Of a stretch of 32,173 bases of DNA, positions 24,502-32,173 are shown piece by piece (the stretch's first letter is position 1; every line of letters begins with the position of its first letter). The translations under genes and the position numbers were made by a program. Source of the stretch: Acidobacteriota bacterium. Lineage in GTDB: Bacteria; Acidobacteriota; Blastocatellia; RBC074. Where the stretch lies: positions 226,251-258,423 of the forward strand of contig JAFDVI010000013.1 of the NCBI GenBank assembly GCA_018269055.1, given 5' to 3'. The notes beneath the pieces were generated by a model that had not been told where the DNA came from, searched no databases, and saw nothing but the letters and a program-made list of their open reading frames with translations.

Positions 24502-27500
24502 GATCTGTCTCGCTTTGATCGAGCGGCGCGCGCAATCGGACGATGGTTCCGTGTCCGAGCCGAGATTGGAATTCCAGCAACCCACCAATCCCTTTGGCGC
24601 GGTCGCGCATGCTGACCAGACCGTGTCCGTCGCTTTGGCGCGACGGATCGAATCCTCGCCCGTTGTCCTGCAAGGTCAACACAAGCGTTTGTTCGTCAAA
24701 ACGCAATTCGATTTCGGCTTCGGTGCAGCCGGAGTGTTTGACCATGTTGTTGACGCTTTCCTTGAAGATCAGAAAGATTTCGCGCCGCAGATTGGCGCCG
24801 AGCTGAACATCTTCCGCTTCGGGCAATTGAAGCCGGAATTTGATATTTCGCGCCGTGAAACTGTCGGCGGCAAACCGGCGCATGCGTTGCGTCAAATCGC
24901 TCAGATGGTCTTTTTGCGGATTGACCGCCCAAACGATGTCGCTCATCGAATCCACCAACTCGCGCGAGGCGCTGGCGATCATTTGCAGCGGTTCGTTGAT
25001 TTGCCGCTGCCCGTCGCTGAGCAGCGCGCCGGTCGCCGGTTTCAGGCGTTGGCGAAGCACCTCGCTGAGGATGGAAATCTGTGTCAGGCTGGAACCGATG
25101 TCGTCGTGCAAATCGGTGGCAATGCGACGGCGAACGCGTTCCAGTTCGCGCAATCGTTCATCGCGGGCTTGTTGCAATGCTTCGGCGGCGCGTTTGCGCT
25201 CCGTCACATCGCGCACGATGCCGGTGAAATACCGCTGGCCTTGCTGTTCAAATTCGCCGAAGGAAAGTTCCAGCGGAATTTCGTGTCCGTTTTTGTGCAA
25301 TCCAGGCAGTTCAATCGAGCGCCAGGACAAATGCCGCTCTCCTGTTTTTTGATACCGCGCAAATCCCGATTGATGCAATTCGCGCAGGTATTCTGGCATC
25401 AACATCGTCAGGTCGCGGCCCAACATCTCGTTCAGACGGTGGCCGAAAATCTGTTCGGTTACGCGATTGGCAAAAATGATCGTGCCGGTTTCATCAATCG
25501 TGATGATGGCGTCCGAAGCCGTTTGGGCCAGCGTGCGGAATCGCATTTCGCTTTCGCGCAAGGCATGCAGCCGAGCCAGCCGCGTGCGCATAAACGCGTA
25601 AGCGACAATTCCCAGCAATCCGCCGCACAGGGCGAGAAACCACCAACGCCGCCAGACCGGCGGCAAAATTCTGAAAGACACCGTTGCCGGTTGCGGGCTA
25701 TGCAAACCGGACGCGTTGATGGCGCGCACCGCAAATCGGTATTTACCCGGCGCAAGATTGGAAAAATTGATCGTGCGTTCTTCGCTGGGCGCGCTCCATT
25801 CGCGATCCGCGCCTTCCAATCGGTAATCGAAGCGCAACGCTTCGCCGGACGCAAAGCTCAGCCCGGTATATTCGATGCTCAATTGATTTTGCCCCGATTC
25901 CAGCGTCGGCAACGTGATTGTGGGAGCGCCCAGCGCCGAAACTAGATGTTCGATTCCATTGATGCGCAAGCCTGTAATCAACGCGGGCGGCGGAGCGGTT
26001 TGCCGGTCAGATTGCGGCGTGAAGCGCATCAGCCCATCGGTTGTGCCGAACCAAAGCCCGCCTTGCCGGTCGCGATACGCCGCCGTCAGTGAGGCATTCA
26101 CCAAACCGTCGCCTGTGGTGTAGCGTTTGATTTCGCCCGTCGCCGGATCGAAGCGTTGAATGCCTTGATTCGCGCCGACGTAAATTCGCCCCTCCGCATC
26201 GCCCGTCAGAAACGTCAACATTTCACCGGCCAGGCCCTGTTGCTGCGCGTAAACGGTTATGCGCGGTGAATCGGCTTGCGGGTCATCAATCCGGCACAAC
26301 CCTCCCAAGGCAACCGTGAACCACAATCGTCCCGCCGGATCGGAATACAGCGATTCAGTCGTTCCGCGCGGCACGCCATCCGCTGTTCCGAAGTATCGAA
26401 ACCGCCCGTCGCGATACCGCGCCAGCCCGCCTTCGCGAAACGCCAGCCACAGATTTCCAGTCCGGTCTTCGGTCATTGCCCACACGGCGTTGAATCCGGG
26501 CAATCCGTCGCGCGCGCCATATTGCCGAAATGCGCCGCTAGCGCGTTCCCATCGCGTGAGCGTCTGTTCGGAAGGCGCAAACGACGCAATCCACAAATCG
26601 CCGCGCGCGTCTTCGTATAAGCGCGTGATGTTTTCATCGGCCAATCCATTTTGTTTGGTGTAAACGGCGCGCGGCGGCGTGTGAGCCAGCGCGGCAAAAT
26701 CGCCGACCGCCGGGAACCGGTAAAGTCCCGCGCGCGTCGTCACCCACCATTCTCCCGTGTGATCCTGAAACGTGGTTTGTATGCTGTGCCAGGCGCTGTC
26801 CGGCAGCGACTGCGATAATTTCGGTTTGACCGTGATGAACCCGCGCCCGTCGTAGCGGCTGATTTGCCACGATTCGCTGCAAACATAGAGTTCGCCTTTT
26901 GCCGTTTCAAACAGGTTGCTGATGGTGCGGCCAAGTCCGTCTTCGGTGTGAAAGGCGCTGAAGCCGTGGCGGGAAAGTTTGCGCGCGCCGTTGAGCGAGG
27001 TTGCCAGCCACAAATTGCCGTCGCTGTCTTCGGTCATCTGCCCAAGCTGCAAATCCAGCAACCGCTGATCCACCACCGGAATGCTCAGCCGGTCGTTTTC
27101 GACAACGGCCAGTCCGCCTTTTGACATTGTCACCCACAAACGGCCATCCGATCCCATCAACAATCCCAACACCGTTGGATCGCGCAGCCCGTCGCGTTCG
27201 TCGAACCAGCGCGCCGCGTCCGGCTTCGGATGCAGGTTCATCGCTCGCGGCTGATGCCGTACCGCGCGAAGCGTGAAATCGAAGCAAATGCCGGGCGTTC
27301 GGCAATCTGCTTCGCGCATTTGCTCCGGCGGAAGCATAAACAGTCCCGCGCGATGTCCCAGCCACAAACGCTGCCGTGCGTCCAATTCCAACACGTAAAC
27401 AGGGTCTGTTTCGCGGTCGGCGTCAATCGGATATTGCACCAGGCGTCCATCCGCGTCGCGCCGCAACAATCCGAAGCGGCTGGCAATCCACAACCGTCCT

Positions 27501-28096
27501 GCGCGGTCAGAAATCAGCGCGTTGATTTGTACCACCAGGTCTGAATGTCCCGGCAGATTGAGCGAAACCCGCGTAAACGTGGTTGCGCCCGCCGATTCCG
27601 TCATCCGAAACAATCCGCCGTCCGTTCCCGCCCAGACCGCGCCGGTCGCATCGCGATAAAGCACATTGACGCGATTGGCCGCCGCTTCCTCGCCGAGCCG
27701 AAAGGTGGTGAAACGCGCTCGCGCCGTTGTCGCATTCGACGGTTGCAAACCGCCGTCGAGCGTGAAGCGGATGACCCCGCCGCCATTTGACGCCAGCCAG
27801 TAAACGCCCCGCGACGTTTCCAGCAAATCGTTCAGCGAAGGAAACGGCAACCCTTGTTCTGAGCCAAAATTCGCGAAGTGCGCGCCGTCGAACCGGCTCA
27901 ATCCGCCGCTGGTGCAAAACCACAGAAATCCGTGTGTGTCGCGCACAATGCGGTGAACGCGTTGATTGGCCAACCCGTCCGCCGTTGTGTACGCCTTGAT
28001 CGGCAACCGCTCCGCCATTGCCCATCGCGGCGGAAAGCACAGGCAGACAAGCAGCCAGAACAACGAACATACCTTCGATTTCACGGAAACGCGCAT
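24485..28096 (-). CDS. Propeller-sensor histidine kinase (Reg_prop, Y_Y_Y, PAS, HisKA_3)
   Basis: A 1203-aa sensor kinase. A signal peptide (KSKVCSLFWLLVCLCFPPRW) leads to about 14 Reg_prop units, each 'DGL....V......D..G.LW.GT..GL.R', e.g. IVRDTHGFLWFCTSGGLSRF, to about residue 720. A Y_Y_Y domain follows (FDYRLEGADREWSAPSEE, then APGKYRFAVRAIN). A transmembrane helix (WWFLALCGGLLGIVAYAF, about 817-840) leads to a PAS domain (RTLAQTASDAIITIDETGTI), a HisKA_3 domain with phospho-acceptor His997 in TDLHDDIGSSLTQI, and a HATPase domain (FKESVNNMVKHSGC, DNGRGFD, GHGLVSMRDRA). This is the architecture of propeller sensors that detect sugars or other polymers in Bacteroidetes and acidobacteria. 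ATG 28096 is chosen because GGGAGG lies seven bases upstream; a longer frame to 28156 lacks this. It pairs with the regulator at 23774-24424. The inducer is unknown. Confidence 0.92.
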   Translation of the reverse strand: MRVSVKSKVCSLFWLLVCLCFPPRWAMAERLPIKAYTTADGLANQRVHRIVRDTHGFLWFCTSGGLSRFDGAHFANFGSEQGLPFPSLNDLLETSRGVYWLASNGGGVIRFTLDGGLQPSNATTARARFTTFRLGEEAAANRVNVLYRDATGAVWAGTDGGLFRMTESAGATTFTRVSLNLPGHSDLVVQINALISDRAGRLWIASRFGLLRRDADGRLVQYPIDADRETDPVYVLELDARQRLWLGHRAGLFMLPPEQMREADCRTPGICFDFTLRAVRHQPRAMNLHPKPDAARWFDERDGLRDPTVLGLLMGSDGRLWVTMSKGGLAVVENDRLSIPVVDQRLLDLQLGQMTEDSDGNLWLATSLNGARKLSRHGFSAFHTEDGLGRTISNLFETAKGELYVCSESWQISRYDGRGFITVKPKLSQSLPDSAWHSIQTTFQDHTGEWWVTTRAGLYRFPAVGDFAALAHTPPRAVYTKQNGLADENITRLYEDARGDLWIASFAPSEQTLTRWERASGAFRQYGARDGLPGFNAVWAMTEDRTGNLWLAFREGGLARYRDGRFRYFGTADGVPRGTTESLYSDPAGRLWFTVALGGLCRIDDPQADSPRITVYAQQQGLAGEMLTFLTGDAEGRIYVGANQGIQRFDPATGEIKRYTTGDGLVNASLTAAYRDRQGGLWFGTTDGLMRFTPQSDRQTAPPPALITGLRINGIEHLVSALGAPTITLPTLESGQNQLSIEYTGLSFASGEALRFDYRLEGADREWSAPSEERTINFSNLAPGKYRFAVRAINASGLHSPQPATVSFRILPPVWRRWWFLALCGGLLGIVAYAFMRTRLARLHALRESEMRFRTLAQTASDAIITIDETGTIIFANRVTEQIFGHRLNEMLGRDLTMLMPEYLRELHQSGFARYQKTGERHLSWRSIELPGLHKNGHEIPLELSFGEFEQQGQRYFTGIVRDVTERKRAAEALQQARDERLRELERVRRRIATDLHDDIGSSLTQISILSEVLRQRLKPATGALLSDGQRQINEPLQMIASASRELVDSMSDIVWAVNPQKDHLSDLTQRMRRFAADSFTARNIKFRLQLPEAEDVQLGANLRREIFLIFKESVNNMVKHSGCTEAEIELRFDEQTLVLTLQDNGRGFDPSRQSDGHGLVSMRDRAKGIGGLLEFQSRLGHGTIVRLRAPLDQSETDHYTNS

Positions 28097-28165
28097 CGGC
28101 AAACCTCCCGGAAAGAAGAGCGGCGGCAGCCTACTGGATAAGACGACATGCGGCAAGACTCGCCG

Positions 28166-28183
28166 ACTACGAATTTGTGTAGT
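28166..28183. promoter_or_regulatory. Candidate operator, copy 2 (ACTAC-N8-GTAGT)
   Basis: Same 18 bases as 24484-24501, here 70 bases upstream of the sensor kinase start. The exact repeat in front of both genes of the two-component system suggests autoregulation by the response regulator. This is inference from position and symmetry. Confidence 0.5.
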
Positions 28184-28239
28184 TCCGCAACGCGCAAACC
28201 GCGCCGTCCTGCTCGCTTCCCATCATCCGTTTTGCCAAT

Positions 28240-28255
28240 CCAATCGCGCGATTGG
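28240..28255. promoter_or_regulatory. Perfect 16-bp palindrome CCAATCGCGCGATTGG
   Basis: CCAATCGC followed directly by its reverse complement GCGATTGG. It stands midway in the divergent region, between the two operator-like copies. It could bind a dimeric regulator; an alternative GCCAATC/GATTGGC hairpin overlaps it. Confidence 0.4.
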
Positions 28256-28311
28256 CCAAGCCTGACGGGGATTTCCGCCGTTTTGACCGGAGCCGAAAGA
28301 AGGTTCGCGAA

Positions 28312-28329
28312 GCTACGAATCTGCGTGGT
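28312..28329. promoter_or_regulatory. Weaker operator-like copy 3
   Basis: GCTACGAATCTGCGTGGT matches the 18-bp motif at 14 positions; all four changes are transitions. It lies 157 bases before the protein C start and might tie that gene to the same regulator. Confidence 0.3.
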
Positions 28330-28486
28330 GCGCGCATGCGCCGAAAAACCGAAGATGCCCGCCGTCGCCGCGAAGAGCCGAACGAGCCGGGAAAGAACCC
28401 GGCACGTCGTCGCGGCAAACAGGAGAAGCAAAGCGGTTCCGACGCCGCAACACAATGTTTCAAAACAACCGAGGAGGGAGATCCAA

Positions 28487-31400
28487 ATGGTACGCAAGAA
28501 CAACGTGATTTCATTTTACGCGCTGCGGCTGCTGCTGGCCGTCATTGCGCTGTTGTGGATTGGCAATGCGGCATTGGCGCAATCCGTGATGGACGGTTTC
28601 GCGCCGAGCATCAACGGATCAGTCAACGCCGTCGCCGTGCAATCCGACGGCAAGATCGTTGTCGGCGGTTTGTTCACATCAGTTAACGGACAAACACGTA
28701 GCAATCTGGCGCGGCTTAACGTGGATGGCAGTCTCGACACGACATTCAACCTGGGCACGGATGGCACTGTTTTTGCGCTCTGCATTCAAACAGGCAGGAT
28801 CGTCGTGGGCGGTTCCTTCACCACGCTTGGCGGACAGGCGCGCGCCAACCTGGGACGGCTCAATGCCGACGGCACGATTGACGCGACATTCAATCAAAGC
28901 GCCAACGCGCAAGTGTATGCGCTCAAAGTGCAGGCCGATTATCAGGTATTGATCGGCGGCAACTTCACCATGCTGGGTGGGCAGGCGCACACGCGATTGG
29001 GACGCATCAGCAATACGGGGGCGCTTGATGCAGCCTTCAACCCATCATTTTCAGGGCCGGTGAGGGCTATCGGTTTGCAAAGCGATGGCCGCATCGTCAT
29101 CGGCGGCTTGTTTTCGACGGTCAACAATCAATCTCAGGTTAGTCTGGCGCGGTTGAATGCGGACGGCACACTCGATGCGATTTTCACCCCCCACTTCGAC
29201 AACAGCGTCAACGCGCTGGCCGTGCAACCCGACGGCAAGATTTTGGTGGGCGGCGATTTCACGCTGCTGAATAACGTCACGCGTAATCGTATGGCGCGCC
29301 TCAATGCGGACGGCACACTCGACCCAGGCTTTAATGCCGATGCGAACGGTTACGTTGCCGCAATTGTGCAGCGCCCCGATGGCCGCATCTATATCGGCGG
29401 TGCATTCACGGCTGTCGGGAATACGGCGGTCAATCGTATTGCGCCGCTCAATACCGACGGCACGCTCGGCAGCCCGCTGCTGGGCGGGGCGAACAACACG
29501 GTCAATGCGCTCGCCATTCAGACGGACGGCAAGCTGATCGCGGGCGGTCAATTCATCACCATCGGCGGCAGCATCACGCGCAATCGCCTGGCACGCTACA
29601 ACAGTGACAATACGGTGGATGCCGATTTTATCGTCCAAGCCAGCGGCGCCGTTTACGCAGCCGCATTGCAACCGGATGGCAAGCTACTGGTGGGTGGTGG
29701 CTTTTCCCAGTTGGGCGGCGCGCCGGTTGCCAATCTGGCGCGGCTCAATCAAAACGGCAGTTTTGACGTGGCCTTCGCCGGTTCGACGGACGGCGCTGTG
29801 GCCGGTCTGGTTGTTCAGCCGGACGGCAAGATTCTGGTCGGCGGCTATTTCAACACGGTGGACGGTCAGCCTCACACGGGAATTGCACGACTCAATGCGA
29901 ACGGAAGCGTTGACAACAGCTTTACGCTGCAAGTCAGTGGCGGCACGGGCGGTCTCTTGATAAACACCGTCAACGTCATCGCTCTTCAGCCGGATGGCAA
30001 GATTCTGATCGGCGGCAACTTTACTTATGTCGGCGGGCAACTGCACCCTTACCTCGCACGTTTCAATGCAAACGGCTCGCTCGACAGTGGCTTCGCTCCA
30101 TACACAGACGATTTTGTTAGCTCGATGGCCGTTCAGTCCGATGGGAAGATTTTACTCGGCGGTGTTTTTTCAATGGTGAACAACCAGCCGCGGGCACATA
30201 TCGCGCGGCTCAACAATGATGGCACGCTCGACACAGGCTTCAATCCAGGCGCGGATAGCTCTGTCACGGCTCTGGCAGTGCAGCCTGATGGGAAGGTGCT
30301 GGCCGGCGGACTCTTCGGCACACTGGGTGGCCAACCTCGCAGTTTACTGGGCAGACTCAATGCGAATGGCTCACTCGATGCCGGATTCAATCCCGGAGCA
30401 ATTGGCAGCACCGTTTGGAATTTTTCCTTGCAGACGGACGGCAAGATTTTGGTCGGCGGCAGTTTCTCAAACGTCGGCGGTCAGGCGCGCAGCAACCTGG
30501 CGCGGCTCAACCTGAATGGAAGCATTGATACAGGGTTCAATCCGGGAACGAATGACGTGGTGGGCGGAACGCTGGTGTTGCCGGATGGAAAAATCCTGGT
30601 CTTTGGCAGTTTCACAATTTTAGACGGTCAGATTCGTATCGGACTCGGGCGGTTGACCAACACGGGCGCTGCCAATCAATACCTGGCGCTGATTAACAAC
30701 ACCACGCTGACCTGGGGACGCAGCGGGACCAGCCCGGAAATCACCCGCGCCACGTTTGAATCTTCGACCGACGGTGTCAACTACTTCCTGATCGGAGCAG
30801 GCACGCGCGGTGTGCTCAGCACCTGGACTTTCAATAACGTGTCGCTGCCCACCAACCAAACCATCTACATTCGCGCGCGCGGCTATTGCGCGGGAGGCTT
30901 TGAAAACAGTTCTGGCTCCATCGTCGAATTGGTATCGCAGATGTACATCCCTTCCGCGATACCCTGCACTTTCGCGCTCAATCCTTCCAGTCAGAACTTC
31001 ACATCAGCGGGCGGTTCAGGCAGCGTCGCGCTGACAGCCTCTGACACTTCGTGCAACTGGATCGTGCAAAGCAATGCGGCGTGGATTACGCCAGCGGTGT
31101 TTAGCGGTACGGGCAGCGCAAACATCGGTTACGTCGTCGCGCCAAACAACGGTTTGATACAACGTACGGGCACCTTGACCATCGCCGGGCAAACCTTCAC
31201 GGTCACCCAAACCGCTGCAGGCATCTGCGTCTACGGCGTCACGCCACAAACACTCAATGTTGGAGCTGGCGGTGGCGCCCAATTCGCCACCGTCACCACT
31301 TCGGCGGGCTGTGGTTGGGTGGCTTTTCCCAACGTAGGCTGGCTGACCGTCACTACGCCCAGTGGCAACGGCAGCGGCACGGCTGGTTTTAGTGTTGCGT

Positions 31401-32173
31401 CGAACGCGGGTGGACAACGCACGGGCACGCTGACCATCGCCGGACAGACGGTGACGGTCATTCAATCCGCCATCAGTTGCCCTGCGCTCACGCTCAGTCC
31501 GGCAGCGCTGCCCAACGCGCAGTTGAATGCGGCTTACAGTCAGGCCATCACGGTTACACCATCCAGCCCGCCCTTCAACTTCACGGTTGTGAATGGCGTA
31601 TTGCCCAATGGTTTGCAACTGGCCGCCAATGGGCAATTGGCAGGGGTTCCTACGCAAAGCGGCACGTTCAACTTCACAGTCGCGGTGACCGATGCCAACG
31701 GCTGCTCCGGCTCAAAGGGCTTCACGCTGACGGTTGATCCGGGGGCTGTCAGCGCGACCAACCTGCAGTTTTATCCGTTGGCGCATCCGGTGCGTTTGCT
31801 CGATACCAGAGTTGGCTTCACGGGGTGCGATTCTCCGGCCGCCAAGATCGCGGGCGGAACTTCGCGCACGCAGACTGCTGCGGGCAGAACCTGTGATGGC
31901 TTGACGATTCCCGCGAATGCCGCAGCACTCGTCGGCAATGCGACTTCCGTGCAATCCGGCGGCGGCTATTTCACGCTGTATCCGAGCGACATCGCCAAGC
32001 CCAACTCCGCCAACTCCAACTATTCCGCAAACCAGATTTTGAACAGTTTGTTTACGGTTCGCTTGGGCGCGAACGACGGCGCATTCAAAATCTTTACCTC
32101 GACTGACACCGACATTGTCGTAGACATCACGGGCTACTACGCGCCGCCATCGGCAACCGGCTTGTACTTCCAT
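28487..32173 (+). CDS. Giant secreted delta-60 repeat protein C (3' end outside window)
   Basis: The frame opens at ATG 28487 with GGAGGGAG six bases upstream and stays open for 1229 codons to the window edge. After a signal peptide (LRLLLAVIALLWIGNAALA) come 14 delta-60 repeats of about 49 residues (35-725), each 'VNALAVQPDGKILVGG.FT...G....LARLN.DG.LD..FN', consistent with two seven-bladed propellers. A ~90-residue linker domain (TLTWGRSGTSPEITRATFES) follows. Next are two BACON-like domains (826-990), recognised by SPSSQNF-like starts, CNWIVQSNAAWITP and GCGWVAFPNVGWLTV, and TGTLTIAGQTFTVTQ ends. One Ig-like (He_PIG) domain (999-1085) follows, then the first RLLDTR module (from about 1093). 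The second module has just begun (TGLYFH) at the edge. By analogy with A and B, two more modules should follow, making about 1500 residues. Extracellular; ligand unknown. Confidence 0.9.
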   Translation, partial: MVRKNNVISFYALRLLLAVIALLWIGNAALAQSVMDGFAPSINGSVNAVAVQSDGKIVVGGLFTSVNGQTRSNLARLNVDGSLDTTFNLGTDGTVFALCIQTGRIVVGGSFTTLGGQARANLGRLNADGTIDATFNQSANAQVYALKVQADYQVLIGGNFTMLGGQAHTRLGRISNTGALDAAFNPSFSGPVRAIGLQSDGRIVIGGLFSTVNNQSQVSLARLNADGTLDAIFTPHFDNSVNALAVQPDGKILVGGDFTLLNNVTRNRMARLNADGTLDPGFNADANGYVAAIVQRPDGRIYIGGAFTAVGNTAVNRIAPLNTDGTLGSPLLGGANNTVNALAIQTDGKLIAGGQFITIGGSITRNRLARYNSDNTVDADFIVQASGAVYAAALQPDGKLLVGGGFSQLGGAPVANLARLNQNGSFDVAFAGSTDGAVAGLVVQPDGKILVGGYFNTVDGQPHTGIARLNANGSVDNSFTLQVSGGTGGLLINTVNVIALQPDGKILIGGNFTYVGGQLHPYLARFNANGSLDSGFAPYTDDFVSSMAVQSDGKILLGGVFSMVNNQPRAHIARLNNDGTLDTGFNPGADSSVTALAVQPDGKVLAGGLFGTLGGQPRSLLGRLNANGSLDAGFNPGAIGSTVWNFSLQTDGKILVGGSFSNVGGQARSNLARLNLNGSIDTGFNPGTNDVVGGTLVLPDGKILVFGSFTILDGQIRIGLGRLTNTGAANQYLALINNTTLTWGRSGTSPEITRATFESSTDGVNYFLIGAGTRGVLSTWTFNNVSLPTNQTIYIRARGYCAGGFENSSGSIVELVSQMYIPSAIPCTFALNPSSQNFTSAGGSGSVALTASDTSCNWIVQSNAAWITPAVFSGTGSANIGYVVAPNNGLIQRTGTLTIAGQTFTVTQTAAGICVYGVTPQTLNVGAGGGAQFATVTTSAGCGWVAFPNVGWLTVTTPSGNGSGTAGFSVASNAGGQRTGTLTIAGQTVTVIQSAISCPALTLSPAALPNAQLNAAYSQAITVTPSSPPFNFTVVNGVLPNGLQLAANGQLAGVPTQSGTFNFTVAVTDANGCSGSKGFTLTVDPGAVSATNLQFYPLAHPVRLLDTRVGFTGCDSPAAKIAGGTSRTQTAAGRTCDGLTIPANAAALVGNATSVQSGGGYFTLYPSDIAKPNSANSNYSANQILNSLFTVRLGANDGAFKIFTSTDTDIVVDITGYYAPPSATGLYFH
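31763..32173 (+). repeat. C-terminal RLLDTR/GYY module in protein C (partial set)
   Basis: First unit of the C-terminal module set, almost the same as in proteins A and B (about seven replacements, mostly in the VGFTGCDSPAAKIAGG segment), and the first residues of the second unit. The protein before it is unrelated to A and B apart from the Ig-like domain, so the module is a transferable C-terminus. Confidence 0.8.

Larger units (their letters stand above)
28097..28486. other. Divergent intergenic region with candidate operators
   Basis: A 390-base gap between the divergently transcribed sensor kinase and protein C genes. It contains operator-like copies at 28166-28183 and 28312-28329 and a perfect palindrome at 28240-28255. 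Frames in the right part are arginine-rich and low in complexity, and none has a ribosome site; I see no gene. Confidence 0.6.

Noticed and set aside
24500..25945. Long plus-strand frame of about 480 codons opposite the sensor kinase gene
   Set aside because: It lies wholly antisense to the kinase, PAS and ATPase domains, which are clearly real; the frame is a by-product of GC-rich codons.
28252..28686. Arginine-rich plus-strand frame before and overlapping protein C
   Set aside because: No ribosome site, low complexity, and it overlaps the signal peptide of protein C in another frame.

Overview
The window looks like a piece of an Acidobacteriota chromosome, most likely Blastocatellia-like. 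This is inferred from gene style, not from a marker gene: an ECF sigma factor of the Acidobacteria/Planctomycetes type directly followed by a Ser/Thr kinase-TPR protein, DUF3455 and DUF3365 secreted proteins, a propeller-sensor two-component system, very large secreted repeat proteins, and many short palindromic repeats. Overall composition is moderately GC-rich, with one clearly AT-richer island. No rRNA, tRNA, CRISPR array or intact transposase gene was seen.

Layout. Positions 1-242 hold five small hairpins. 243-623 is a DUF5678-like gene broken by one in-frame TGA. 814-1902 encodes a secreted protein with a discoidin-like C-terminus. 1999-2557 is a diverged partial copy of the 3' end of the MHS-type transporter at 4893-6200; it abuts the first 17 codons of another, truncated gene. 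2855-4611 is an AT-rich ArsR / AHSA1 (SRPBCC) pair followed by a secreted alpha/beta hydrolase. 6456-9889 is the sigma factor/kinase operon. 10121-12384 carries a DUF3455 protein, a SAM methyltransferase and a CxxCH-containing DUF3365 protein, with a cloverleaf-like repeat in front of the last. 12427-12785 is a nest of inverted repeats with no recognised gene.

The right half (13397-32173) is the most striking part. Two giant paralogous secreted proteins (1789 and 1611 aa) carry FG-GAP propeller repeats, Ig-like domains and a C-terminal set of three 'RLLDTR ... GYY' modules. Next, on the minus strand, come a propeller-sensor histidine kinase and its NarL-type response regulator. Divergent from these is a third giant secreted protein, cut by the window edge, built from delta-60 repeats, BACON-like domains, one Ig-like domain and the same C-terminal module.

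By my count each of the three secreted proteins and the sensor domain has 14 propeller units, i.e. probably two seven-bladed propellers each. The first C-terminal module is identical in amino acids between the first two proteins although about 22 codons differ silently. An 18-bp palindromic motif occurs identically before the response regulator gene and before the sensor gene, with a weaker third copy near the divergent secreted-protein gene. My hypothesis is one surface-protein locus controlled by the embedded two-component system, with the C-terminal module acting as a shared secretion or anchoring signal. The parts belong to known families; the regulation and the module function are inference.
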